Source of the DNA: Chitinophaga vietnamensis
GTDB lineage: Bacteria; Bacteroidota; Bacteroidia; Chitinophagales; Chitinophagaceae
Length of the DNA stretch: 64,000 nt
Assembly: GCF_902167635.1 (NCBI RefSeq)
Contig: NZ_CABHMS010000009.1
Coordinates: 1-64,000 of the forward strand
Reading direction: 5' to 3'
The position numbers and the translations under genes are program-made. Below are positions 28,278 to 36,330 of the stretch, piece by piece (positions within the stretch are counted from its first letter, which is position 1; every line of letters starts with the position of its first letter). The notes below the pieces were generated by a model. That model saw only the letters and a list, made by a program, of their open reading frames with translations, did no database searches and was not told where the DNA came from.

Positions 28278-29027
28278 TTATTTTCTCTCTGAAAAAAACG
28301 GCAGCCGCAACATCGCTTCCACAGCCAGTTTCCAGGTATCCGGATGATGCCGCCCGCCTTGTATTTCCAGGTAATGTATATCTTGTTGCAGCTGGTAACC
28401 GTGCATCTGCAATTCTTCAATCAGGTCCAAGGTATCATCGATGCTGTCGATAACGCCATTGTTGTTACGATCGGCGGTTTCGTCATCGGTTCCACATTCA
28501 AAGAAAAACTGCATGCCGGGATGAAAGTGTCCCTTACGGATCACACGGTGCATGATGCGGTCGGTCAGGTCGCTGTAATGGGCGTCGAGAGGCTTGTCGC
28601 GCCACCAGAGCGCGCCGGAGCATACGCCCGCAAAAGTAAAGATATCCGGATGCCGCCATACGATATCCAGGGCCGACAGCCCACCGAGCGAAAAGCCGGC
28701 AAAGCCACGCGGGAGGCCCGCTACAGCAGGATGCTGCTGATACAGCCATGGCAGCAGCTCTTCCAATATGAATGCGGTATATTCGGCGGCCAGACTACCA
28801 TCGCCCTGAAAATCGGGGATGCCGGCTACGCCATATTCCTGCCTCCTGGCACTGCCGGCATGTATGCCGGCCACCATCACCGGCGTAGCCTTCAGCAAGG
28901 TCGGGATATCCAGCAACGGCAGGTCCTGCCCGTCGTTGACCAGCAATAATGTTTCTGGCGGTAATTCCGGCAGGTAAATATCTACCTGCACTTCCCGTCC
29001 TAACTTCTTCGAATAAACGAAACCCAT
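28278..29027 (-). CDS. Alpha/beta hydrolase, esterase family (esterase D-like)
   Basis: A 249-residue cytosolic protein of the PF00756 esterase type. The nucleophile elbow is GFSLGG (Ser113), an NDGQDLP segment near residue 32 is typical of this family, and GGRHHPDTW near the C-terminus supplies the catalytic His. Residues 186-198 (DRNNNGVIDSIDD) form an EF-hand or dockerin-like calcium loop placed inside the hydrolase domain. It is divergent from, and 132 bases away from, the plus-strand amidoligase run that begins with another esterase. The substrate is unknown; an ester or peptide conjugate made by the neighbouring ligases is possible. Confidence 0.82.
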   Translation of the reverse strand: MGFVYSKKLGREVQVDIYLPELPPETLLLVNDGQDLPLLDIPTLLKATPVMVAGIHAGSARRQEYGVAGIPDFQGDGSLAAEYTAFILEELLPWLYQQHPAVAGLPRGFAGFSLGGLSALDIVWRHPDIFTFAGVCSGALWWRDKPLDAHYSDLTDRIMHRVIRKGHFHPGMQFFFECGTDDETADRNNNGVIDSIDDTLDLIEELQMHGYQLQQDIHYLEIQGGRHHPDTWKLAVEAMLRLPFFSERK

Positions 29028-29159
29028 CTTTTGGGGATTTGAATATTTAATTATCTGGGTATTTTATTATTGGCAGACTTTCAATCTATGAATTTATGCA
29101 TTTTAATCCTCCCATCAAATCCCAAAATATCTAAATAAATAAATCCGTAAATTTATTTA

Positions 29160-29867
29160 ATGACTGAAAACTTCTACAAATGGCATTCCCCCAGTCTGGA
29201 CCGGGAATTTGAGATGCTGGTGTTTGGCCACAGTGGCTATCCCCTGCTGCTGTTCCCTACGTCCATGGGAAGGTATTTTGAAAGCAAGGACTTCGGCCTG
29301 ATCGAAGCCATCCGCTGGTTCATTGACGAAGGCCATGTGAAAGTTTACTGTCCCGACAGCATCGATGCACTCAGCTGGTACAATAAAAATATCCCGCCGG
29401 CGCAAAGAGCGTATAACCATACCTGTTATGACCGCCTGCTGATGGAAGAGATATTGCCGCGCATCAACGCCGAAACCGGCTACCAGCGCATCGCTGCGGC
29501 CGGGTGCAGTTTCGGCGGGTACCATGCAGCCAACTTTGCCTTCCGGCACCCGGAACGTGTATCCTACCTGTTCAGCCTCAGCGGCGTGTTCGATATCAAA
29601 CCAAGGGTAGACGGCTATTACGACGATAACATCTATTTCAATAACCCGGCAGATTTTATCTCCGGCAATAACGAGGCAGACCTCTGGCGCATGGGCATCA
29701 TACTCGGCGTAGCCAGCGAAGACGTTACCCGACCACAGAATGAAATGCTGTCGCGCATGCTGACCGCCAAAAAAATCAGCCACTGGCTCGATATCCGCCA
29801 GGGCGCCGTACACGACTGGCCCGTATGGCGCGAGATGCTGCCGCATTATCTGTCACTCATACAATAA
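29160..29867 (+). CDS. Alpha/beta hydrolase, esterase family
   Basis: A 235-residue protein of the same PF00756/COG4947-like group. The nucleophile is in AGCSFGGYHAA (Ser117); the acid is probably in the region after GVASEDVT, and His in AVHDWPVW near the C-terminus. It has no signal peptide, so it should act in the cytoplasm. First gene of the plus-strand run hydrolase - ATP-grasp - GCS2 ligase - amidotransferase - ATP-grasp-like; the next start is only five bases after its stop. It may trim, transfer or release the product of the ligases, or hydrolyse an activated intermediate. Confidence 0.85.
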   Translation: MTENFYKWHSPSLDREFEMLVFGHSGYPLLLFPTSMGRYFESKDFGLIEAIRWFIDEGHVKVYCPDSIDALSWYNKNIPPAQRAYNHTCYDRLLMEEILPRINAETGYQRIAAAGCSFGGYHAANFAFRHPERVSYLFSLSGVFDIKPRVDGYYDDNIYFNNPADFISGNNEADLWRMGIILGVASEDVTRPQNEMLSRMLTAKKISHWLDIRQGAVHDWPVWREMLPHYLSLIQ

Positions 29868-29872
29868 AGCAC

Positions 29873-30847
29873 ATGAAAAAGATCGGCATCCTTTTCGGAC
29901 AGGAAAACACTTTCCCCCAGGCATTTGTAGACCGTGTGAACAAGATCAATCCACCGGGGATCTTCGCGGAATTTGTATCGATAGATAAAGTGATACAGGG
30001 CGCCGATAGCGGCTATGCGGTCATCATCGACCGTATCTCCCAGGATGCTCCCTTCTACCGCGCCTACCTGAAAAATGCCGCCATCAGCGGCGCCGCCGTC
30101 ATTAACAACCCTTTCTGGTGGAGCGCCGACGATAAATTTTTCAACAACGCACTCGCCCAGCAAACAGGCGTACATGTGCCCCGCACCGTATTGCTGCCGT
30201 CCAACAAGCTACCCAACAACACCACCGATAACTCTTTCCGCAATCTTGTATATCCGTTCGACTGGAACACTATCTTCGACTACGTGGGCTTTCCCGCCTA
30301 TATGAAACCATATGATGGCGGTGGATGGAGAGATGTGTACAGACTGGAAGACCGGGAAGAATTTTTCCAAAAACATAAAGAAACCGGGCAACTGGTGATG
30401 TTATTACAGGAAGAGATCAACTTCACGCAATACTACCGCTGCTACTGCATTGGCGGCAAACATGTGCGCATCATGCCTTATGACCCGCGAAACCCGCACC
30501 AGCAGCGTTACAACGCCGATTTTAAAAGCAGCAAGTCCTTGTTGAAAGAAATATCACAGGCCGTGATCACCCTCAACCAATACCTGGGCTATGATTTCAA
30601 TACAGTAGAAATAGCGGTGCGCGGAGGAGTGCCCTATGCCATCGACTTCTGCAATCCTGCACCCGATGCCGACCTTCATTCCATTGGAGAAGAGCATTTT
30701 GAATGGGTAGTGGAAACCAGCGCCCAGTACGCCATCAAGCGCGCCAAAGCACAGGCGCCAGGTGCAGATAATCTCACCTGGGGAAAATTTATCAAACCCG
30801 TCTCTCCCCAAAAAAATACCGCCAAAAAACAACAAAAAGAAAAATGA
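29873..30847 (+). CDS. RimK-like ATP-grasp carboxylate-amine ligase
   Basis: A 324-residue ATP-grasp enzyme, of the class that couples ATP to amide-bond formation through an acyl phosphate. MKKIGILFGQENTFP at the ATG 29873 starts a Rossmann-like pre-ATP-grasp domain. PAYMKPYDGGGWRDV (near 145) is the ATP-binding loop with its Lys, MLLQEEI is the hinge, and VEIAVRGG with AIDFCNPAPDAD gives the Mg-binding acidic/Asn set. The frame extends 16 codons further upstream into the previous gene, which is less likely. The C-terminus is a lysine-rich tail. Acceptor and donor are unknown. Confidence 0.85.
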   Translation: MKKIGILFGQENTFPQAFVDRVNKINPPGIFAEFVSIDKVIQGADSGYAVIIDRISQDAPFYRAYLKNAAISGAAVINNPFWWSADDKFFNNALAQQTGVHVPRTVLLPSNKLPNNTTDNSFRNLVYPFDWNTIFDYVGFPAYMKPYDGGGWRDVYRLEDREEFFQKHKETGQLVMLLQEEINFTQYYRCYCIGGKHVRIMPYDPRNPHQQRYNADFKSSKSLLKEISQAVITLNQYLGYDFNTVEIAVRGGVPYAIDFCNPAPDADLHSIGEEHFEWVVETSAQYAIKRAKAQAPGADNLTWGKFIKPVSPQKNTAKKQQKEK

Positions 30848-30863
30848 AACCGTTTTACCGGGC

Positions 30864-30871
30864 TACATTTG
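30864..30871 (+). promoter_or_regulatory. TAnnTTTG -7 element before the GCS2 ligase gene
   Basis: TACATTTG lies in the 51-base gap and would give a 5' UTR of about 20 bases. It suggests that the ligase can be transcribed from its own promoter as well as by read-through. Confidence 0.45.
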
Positions 30872-30898
30872 TATCCATAAAAAACTAACAGCAATACC

Positions 30899-31999
30899 AT
30901 GTACAACGCGTTCACGCTGGGCATAGAAGAAGAATATATGGTCATAGATCCTGCAACGCGGGAACTCAGATCACATGAGCAAAAGATCGTGGAGCAGGCC
31001 CACAAAGTGATCCGCGACCAGGTGAAAGCCGAATTTCACCAGGCAGTAGTGGAAGTAGGCACCCGCGTGTGCGCTAACATACATGAAGCCCGCGAAGATG
31101 TAGGCCTGCTGCGCCGCACCATCCACCAGATCGCCGGCGAGCTGGGTTTCAGCGTTGGCGCCTCTGGCACGCATCCCTTTAGCAAATGGGAAAAACAACT
31201 CATCACCGACCACCCGCGATATTTCGAGATCGTCAATGAAATGCAGGATGCCGCAAGGTCGAACCTTATCTTCGGTATGCACGTGCATGTAGGCATGGAA
31301 AACCGCGAAATGGCCCTGCACATCGCTAATTCCGTACGTTATTTCCTGCCGCATATCTTTGCGCTCAGCACCAACTCCCCTTTCTGGGAAGGGCGCAACA
31401 CCGGCTTCAAATCCTTTCGTACCAAGGTGTTCGACAAATTCCCCCGCACCGGCATCCCCGATTTTTTCAGCAGCATAGAAGAATACGATAACTATATTAA
31501 ACTGCTGGTGAAAACCAATTGTATCGACAATGCCAAAAAAGTATGGTGGGACCTGCGTGTACATCCTTTCTTCAACACGGTAGAATTCCGCATCTGCGAT
31601 GTGCCGCTGACGGTAGACGATACCATTACGCTAGCAGGCCTGTTCCAGGCCGTATGCGCCAAGATATACAAGCTGCGCATGCAAAATCTCAACTTCATCA
31701 TCTATAACCGCGCGCTCATCAATGAAAACAAATGGCGCGCCTCCCGCTATGGCATCGATGGCAACCTCATTGATTTTGGTAAGGAGATGGAAGTGAACGC
31801 CCGCTCCCTCATCTTCGAACTCCTCGATTTTGTGGATGATGTAGTGGATGACCTGGGCAGCCGCGATATCATTAACGCCACCGTTCACATCCTGGAAAAC
31901 GGTACCGGCGCGGATAAGCAGCTCCGCTGTTACGATACAACCCACGACCTGGTGGCCGTTACAGACTATATCCAGCAACAATTCCTCGCAGGATGTTAG
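30899..31999 (+). CDS. GCS2-type carboxylate-amine ligase (YbdK/glutamate-cysteine ligase 2 family)
   Basis: A 366-residue member of the glutamine-synthetase-like GCS2 family. LGIEEEYMVIDPATREL at the N-terminus carries the metal-binding glutamates; GMHVHVGM near residue 128 and RVHPFFNTVEFRICD near 220 are the other hallmark motifs. Characterised relatives form gamma-glutamyl amides such as gamma-glutamylcysteine, but many act on unknown substrates. The length is normal. The setting with two ATP-grasp-like proteins and an amidotransferase argues for a dedicated biosynthetic role rather than ordinary glutathione synthesis. Confidence 0.9.
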   Translation: MYNAFTLGIEEEYMVIDPATRELRSHEQKIVEQAHKVIRDQVKAEFHQAVVEVGTRVCANIHEAREDVGLLRRTIHQIAGELGFSVGASGTHPFSKWEKQLITDHPRYFEIVNEMQDAARSNLIFGMHVHVGMENREMALHIANSVRYFLPHIFALSTNSPFWEGRNTGFKSFRTKVFDKFPRTGIPDFFSSIEEYDNYIKLLVKTNCIDNAKKVWWDLRVHPFFNTVEFRICDVPLTVDDTITLAGLFQAVCAKIYKLRMQNLNFIIYNRALINENKWRASRYGIDGNLIDFGKEMEVNARSLIFELLDFVDDVVDDLGSRDIINATVHILENGTGADKQLRCYDTTHDLVAVTDYIQQQFLAGC

Positions 32000-32028
32000 G
32001 TTCCCGCTCCTTTGCCAGAAACTTCGCG

Positions 32029-32036
32029 TAATTTTG
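32029..32036 (+). promoter_or_regulatory. TAnnTTTG -7 element just before the amidotransferase ATG
   Basis: TAATTTTG ends four bases before the ATG at 32041, so transcription from it would start at or beside the initiation codon and give a leaderless or near-leaderless message. Confidence 0.45.
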
Positions 32037-32040
32037 CAGT

Positions 32041-32925
32041 ATGCGTTCTATTAAAATAGCCGTGCTGGATATGTACGAAGGTGTGCCGAACGAAGGCATG
32101 CGCTGTATCCGCGAGATTTTGACGAAGTATGCCGATATGCACCGCCTCCAGCTGCATTTCGATGAATTTGAAGTACGCCTGCAACAACAGGTTCCCGACA
32201 CCTCTTATGATATCTACCTCTCTACCGGCGGCCCCGGCAGCCCGGTAGACAGTGAAGGCAGCGACTGGGAAAAAGCCTATTTCAAACTGGTAGAAGATCT
32301 CCTGCAATGGAACCGTAGCGAAGCACAAAAGAAGCCCATGCTTTTCATCTGCCACTCTTACCAGATCATGTGCAGATATTACGGACTCGGAAAGGTATGC
32401 AAGCGCAAATCCCCTGCCTTCGGGGTTTTCCCGGTACACAAAACCGCGGCCGGCCTACAGGAGAAAATATTCGGCGCACTGCCCGATCCCTTCTATATCG
32501 TCGATAGCCGCAACTGGCAAGTGATCGAACTGAACGACGATAAGTTACAAGCCATGGGCGCTAAAGTACTGGCATTGGAAAAAGAACGGCCGCACGTACC
32601 GCTGGAACGCGCTACCATGGCCATTCGTTTCAATGAACATTTTATCGGCACACAGTTCCATCCGGAAGCCGATGCCGCCGGTATGCACATGTACTTGCTA
32701 CAGGAAGAAAAGAAAAAGCAGGTGGTAGACAACCACGGCATCGAGAAATATAACAGCATGATCGAGCAGCTGACCGATCCCGACAAGATCATGCTTACGC
32801 ACGACCGCTTTGTGACGGCATTCCTGGACTATGCCATCTATGGCGCGCTGTCTGACCGTCTCGCCGCCATCGAACGGAGCGTGCAGGTAGTGGCGCACAA
32901 CGATGCCGAAAATTCGTTCTTTTAA
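32041..32925 (+). CDS. Class I glutamine amidotransferase-like protein
   Basis: A 294-residue protein with the complete class I glutaminase triad: Cys104 in FICHSYQIM, and His207 and Glu209 in TQFHPEAD. YLSTGGPGSP near residue 60 is the oxyanion-side loop. Such domains take ammonia from glutamine and hand it to a partner synthetase; they can also act as gamma-glutamyl hydrolases. About 80 helical residues follow the triad, beyond a minimal glutaminase. The gene is embedded between the GCS2 ligase and a divergent ATP-grasp-like protein, so amidation of their product is the natural inference. The next gene begins 10 bases after its stop. Confidence 0.88.
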   Translation: MRSIKIAVLDMYEGVPNEGMRCIREILTKYADMHRLQLHFDEFEVRLQQQVPDTSYDIYLSTGGPGSPVDSEGSDWEKAYFKLVEDLLQWNRSEAQKKPMLFICHSYQIMCRYYGLGKVCKRKSPAFGVFPVHKTAAGLQEKIFGALPDPFYIVDSRNWQVIELNDDKLQAMGAKVLALEKERPHVPLERATMAIRFNEHFIGTQFHPEADAAGMHMYLLQEEKKKQVVDNHGIEKYNSMIEQLTDPDKIMLTHDRFVTAFLDYAIYGALSDRLAAIERSVQVVAHNDAENSFF

Positions 32926-32935
32926 TGTTTACACT

Positions 32936-34132
32936 ATGATCCGAACCGTCAGAACAGCCTATAACGAGCAATTCACCGATCATCGCTACCAGCAGTTCCT
33001 GCAAGGCATGGCCGCAGATGCAGGCGTGGCGCCTGCCTTCAGGGTAGCGGAAACGCCCGTGTTCGTACCCGCCAGCCTCACCACCAAACTGGTACAAGCC
33101 TGCGAAGAGATCGTGAATGTGATCCTGCGGCCCGATTTCAAAACCCTTACCCAGGAAGCCATTCCGCCGGCATTGAAAGTACCGCAGGAAAATGATCACC
33201 CACATTTTATCGTGATCGATTTTGCAGTTTGCAAAACAGATGATGGTACGCTCGTGCCCCAACTCATCGAACTACAGGGCTTTCCGACCATGTTCGCCTT
33301 CCAGGAAGTAATGGCACGACAGTATCAAATACATTTTGACATCCCTTCTCATCTCAATAACTTCTTCAATAACCTCGACCAGCAAAGCTATTATCAGCTG
33401 CTCCACGATATGATCGTAGGCAACGCTGCTCCCGAAGAGGTGATACTGCTGGAAGTGAAGCCGGAAGAGCAAAAGACGAAGATCGATTTCTATTGCACGG
33501 AAAAATATATCGGCATACGCACCGTTTGTCTGACCGAATTGATACAGGAAGGCAAGCAGCTTTTCTATATGCGCGACGGCGTGAAAACGCCTGTGCGCCG
33601 CATTTACAACAGGATCATCTTCGATGACCTTCAAAAACAGGCAGATACTTTAGGAGATCATATCAACCTTTTCCAGGAACTGGATGTAGAATGGATCACG
33701 CATCCCAACTGGTTTTACCGCATCAGCAAATTCATGATGCCGCTCATCCACAGCGAGTATGCACCGAAAAGCTGGTTCCTTCACGAGTTACCGGTGATAC
33801 CCGCCGACCTCGAAAATTATGTGCTCAAACCATTGTTCTCATTTGCCGGACAAGGCGTAATTATAGATGTGAAGCAGGAAGATATCGACCAGGTGAAAGA
33901 TCCGGAAAACTGGATACTGCAACACAAAGTAAAATATGCCCCTGCCATTGAAACGCCCGGCGGGCCTGCCATCTGTGAGATCAGGATGATGTACGCCTGG
34001 CCCGATGGCGCCGCAAGGCCGGTATTGGTACACAACCTTTCCCGCCTCAGCAAAGGCAAGATGATTGGCGTAGGCTTTAATAGTACTGATACCTGGGTGG
34101 GCGGCAGTTGTTGCTTCTTTGAGTTTGAGTAA
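32936..34132 (+). CDS. Divergent ATP-grasp-like protein, last gene of the amidoligase run
   Basis: A 398-residue protein that I do not recognise by name. Several stretches look like an ATP-grasp fold, possibly of the circularly permuted type: LIELQGFPTMF near 105, TPVRRIYNRIIFDDL near 218, then YVLKPLFSFAGQGV near 296, with a candidate ATP-binding Lys and glycine loop, WILQHKV as a hinge strand, and ICEIRMMYAW as possible Mg ligands. The ATG at 32936 is preferred to an upstream frame extension inside the previous gene. If active, it would be the third amide-forming ligase in the cluster. Fold assignment is inference. Confidence 0.65.
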   Translation: MIRTVRTAYNEQFTDHRYQQFLQGMAADAGVAPAFRVAETPVFVPASLTTKLVQACEEIVNVILRPDFKTLTQEAIPPALKVPQENDHPHFIVIDFAVCKTDDGTLVPQLIELQGFPTMFAFQEVMARQYQIHFDIPSHLNNFFNNLDQQSYYQLLHDMIVGNAAPEEVILLEVKPEEQKTKIDFYCTEKYIGIRTVCLTELIQEGKQLFYMRDGVKTPVRRIYNRIIFDDLQKQADTLGDHINLFQELDVEWITHPNWFYRISKFMMPLIHSEYAPKSWFLHELPVIPADLENYVLKPLFSFAGQGVIIDVKQEDIDQVKDPENWILQHKVKYAPAIETPGGPAICEIRMMYAWPDGAARPVLVHNLSRLSKGKMIGVGFNSTDTWVGGSCCFFEFE

Positions 34133-34214
34133 AGCAGATACATTGCGCAGCCACTGGTTATCTTCGTAATAATATCTACATTTACTAGTATGTGTCAACT
34201 TAACTACTATCCTT

Positions 34215-35312
34215 ATGTTTAGTAACCTGGCTATCGATGTTGCCCTGGGGCTGATCTTCATCTATCTATTATACAGTTTATTCGCGTCTATTCTGCAAGA
34301 GATGATCGCGCGGGCATTCAACCTGCGGGCGCGGATCCTCACCAAAGGCTTGCGGCGCATGCTGGAAGATGATGACCATCGCGATGATCTCGGCTTTTTC
34401 GGCAAGTTCACTTTCTTCAACTTTTTTTATGAGCTGGGATGGAGCGTGGTGCATTTTTTCTCCCCCTTCCGCAATGCGCCCCTGCTGAAGAAATTTTATG
34501 CTTCCCCTTCTATCCGCTACCTCGGAGAGAACAGCGCGGCAGCAAGGCCGGCTTATATCAGTCCGCAAGTATTTTCGCAGACGGTGGTGCACCTGTTAAG
34601 GGGCAGCGCAGCGCCACAGGAAAATGATGCCGCCATCATTGCCGCCAGTCTGGCAGACAATCCGCTGCACATCGCGCCAGACACGCTTTCGCACCTGCGC
34701 AACCTTTTCGAAGATGCCGGTCATGATGTGAAACAATTCCGCATATACCTGGAAGCCTGGTTCAACGAAACCATGGCCCGCGCTACCGGCTGGTACCGTA
34801 AGCATACACAAACCTGGCTGCTGGTGATAGGGATGTTCATGGCAGGTATTTTTAATGTAGATACGATCGCTATTGCGAGGATATTGATGAAAGACAAGAC
34901 GGTACGCCAGGAGATGGTACAGCTGGCAAGCAGCCAGGCGCCTGCCTTTGCGGGTATAACGGACACGCTTGCACGAAAAAATATGTATTTTAAAGATAAG
35001 GACAGCGCCTTCCGCCGCGCCGATACCTCGCTGCGTGTATTCGTGGCCGATACCTCGCTTATTGGCGTATATGCCATGCTGCGCCACGATGCCGGCGATG
35101 CCCGCAATGTGCTGGGCATCCATAGGGAGTTCAGTCCGCAGCACCCTTACGGACTGGTGCATCCATTGCAACAAAATGGCTGGCTGGTGCTGGGCGGCTG
35201 GTTCATGACCGCCATGGCCATGTCTTTGGGCGCCCCTTTCTGGTTCGACCTGCTAGGCCGGGTGGTGAAGTTCCGCACCACCGCGCCAGACAATACCCGC
35301 GCTGCCGAGTAA
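34215..35312 (+). CDS. Multi-pass membrane protein of unknown function
   Basis: A 365-residue protein. A first membrane helix (ALGLIFIYLLYSLFASILQEM) is followed by a cytosolic region with the motif RARILTKGLRRML, a central helix TWLLVIGMFMAGIFNVDTIAI near 200, a long extracytoplasmic loop, and a last helix near 325 (GWLVLGGWFMTAMAMSLG). No family is recognised. It follows the amidoligase run by 82 bases on the same strand, with an imperfect -7 element (TACATTTA) in the gap, so it may belong to the cluster or be independent. Confidence 0.7.
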   Translation: MFSNLAIDVALGLIFIYLLYSLFASILQEMIARAFNLRARILTKGLRRMLEDDDHRDDLGFFGKFTFFNFFYELGWSVVHFFSPFRNAPLLKKFYASPSIRYLGENSAAARPAYISPQVFSQTVVHLLRGSAAPQENDAAIIAASLADNPLHIAPDTLSHLRNLFEDAGHDVKQFRIYLEAWFNETMARATGWYRKHTQTWLLVIGMFMAGIFNVDTIAIARILMKDKTVRQEMVQLASSQAPAFAGITDTLARKNMYFKDKDSAFRRADTSLRVFVADTSLIGVYAMLRHDAGDARNVLGIHREFSPQHPYGLVHPLQQNGWLVLGGWFMTAMAMSLGAPFWFDLLGRVVKFRTTAPDNTRAAE

Positions 35313-35323
35313 CAAAGTTTTAG

Positions 35324-35331
35324 TAATTTTG
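35324..35331 (+). promoter_or_regulatory. TAnnTTTG -7 element for the RidA gene
   Basis: TAATTTTG, 31 bases upstream of the ridA-like ATG, directly after the membrane protein stop. Confidence 0.45.
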
Positions 35332-35362
35332 GTGCTCACCTCACCTCCTAATTTCGCATCTT

Positions 35363-35749
35363 ATGACACGAACAAACTATGGCTCCGGCGCTACCTGGGA
35401 AGACAAGGTAGGCTATTCCCGTGCCGTGCGTGTGGGTAATATCATTGAAATTGCCGGCACAGTAGCGGTAGATAATGATAAAGTAGTGGCAGAAGGTAAC
35501 GCCTATGAACAAACGAAATTTGCACTGGCCAAGATAGAAGCTGCGCTGGTACGCGCCGGCGCTACTCTCCACGATGTGGTGCGCACCCGCATGTTCGTCA
35601 CCGACATCTCCCGCTGGGAAGAATATGGCCGCGCCCATGGCGAATTTTTCAGAAGCATCAAACCCGTCACCTCTATGGTGGAAGTGAGCAAACTAATCGA
35701 TCCACGCTACCTCGTTGAAATAGAAGCTACCGCTATCATAAAAATTTAG
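35363..35749 (+). CDS. RidA family (YjgF/UK114) protein
   Basis: A 128-residue small cytosolic protein of the Rid family, which deaminates reactive enamine/imine intermediates released by PLP enzymes. ALAKIEAALVRAGATLHDVVRTRMFVTDI is the core helix-strand region, and the terminal YLVEIEATAI carries the conserved Glu. The N-terminus (SGATWEDKVGYSRAVRVG) fits the Rid6/7-like groups more than archetypal RidA, so the exact activity is uncertain. Single gene; its stop codon lies at the base of a long hairpin. Confidence 0.88.
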   Translation: MTRTNYGSGATWEDKVGYSRAVRVGNIIEIAGTVAVDNDKVVAEGNAYEQTKFALAKIEAALVRAGATLHDVVRTRMFVTDISRWEEYGRAHGEFFRSIKPVTSMVEVSKLIDPRYLVEIEATAIIKI

Positions 35750-35965
35750 GGATTTATTGATTTACGGATTTTTTGATTGGGGTTTTGTGGCCCGGTGTTT
35801 TGTTGTTTGTTTTTGTTGTTGATGGCCCGGCATTTTTTTACCCGGGTTTACACCCGGGCCTACCGAGCTTCGGCCCCTATGGGCCGATCTACATTTATGA
35901 TTAAACAACAAAACACCGGGCACAAAACCCCAATCCATAAATCCGTAAATCAATAAATCCCTAAA
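35745..35965. repeat. 220-bp nested hairpin between convergent genes
   Basis: Outer arms of about 63 bases (35745-35808 and 35903-35965) starting tttagggatttattgatt are near-perfect complements. The 94-base centre holds two smaller stems, cccggg/cccggg at 35841-35858 and cggccc/gggccg at 35871-35886. It lies between ridA and the minus-strand rhodanese gene and shares the atttacggat wording with other hairpins. Confidence 0.85.
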
Positions 35966-35976
35966 TCCCTAAATAT

Positions 35977-36279
35977 TTAATACAGTTCGCGCCATTTGAG
36001 CATGCCGCCAGCCAGGTTCTTCACGTTGGTGAAGCCCATGGTTTCGAGGAGCATGCAGGCCTGTCCGCTGCGGTTACCACTGCGGCAGTAAACGATCACC
36101 TCATCATCTTTCCACGCTTCAATCTCGTCGATCTGCATGGCCTGCACCTGGCCCAGTGGTACCAATACACCGCCGATATTGAATTCCGCACGCTCATGCG
36201 GTTCCCTTACATCTACAATATGGAGGGTCTCTCCTTTATCCAGGCGCTCTTTCAGTTCTTGCGCGGTAATATTTTCCAT
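35977..36279 (-). CDS. Rhodanese-like domain protein
   Basis: A 100-residue single-domain rhodanese. IVDVREPHERAEF and VIVYCRSGNRSGQA carry the family motifs, with the active-site Cys65 that would hold a persulfide. The frame extends upstream to 36309, but MENITAQELKERL at 36279 is the usual start. It is downstream of the PASTA and ddl genes on the minus strand. Likely function is sulfur transfer; the acceptor is unknown. Confidence 0.9.
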   Translation of the reverse strand: MENITAQELKERLDKGETLHIVDVREPHERAEFNIGGVLVPLGQVQAMQIDEIEAWKDDEVIVYCRSGNRSGQACMLLETMGFTNVKNLAGGMLKWRELY

Positions 36280-36330
36280 GTTAATAAAATTTGTGTTGCT
36301 GATTATCATTGTAATTTACACCAATTCCGG

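Noticed and set aside
30899-31999. Ordinary glutathione synthesis by the GCS2 ligase
   Set aside because: It cannot be excluded for the single enzyme, but the neighbouring glutaminase, two hydrolases and second ATP-grasp-like protein do not fit a simple GshA/GshB pathway.
35762-35953. A 63-codon minus-strand frame inside the nested hairpin
   Set aside because: It is composed of palindromic repeat sequence, and its translation (KMPGHQQQKQ) has no coding character.
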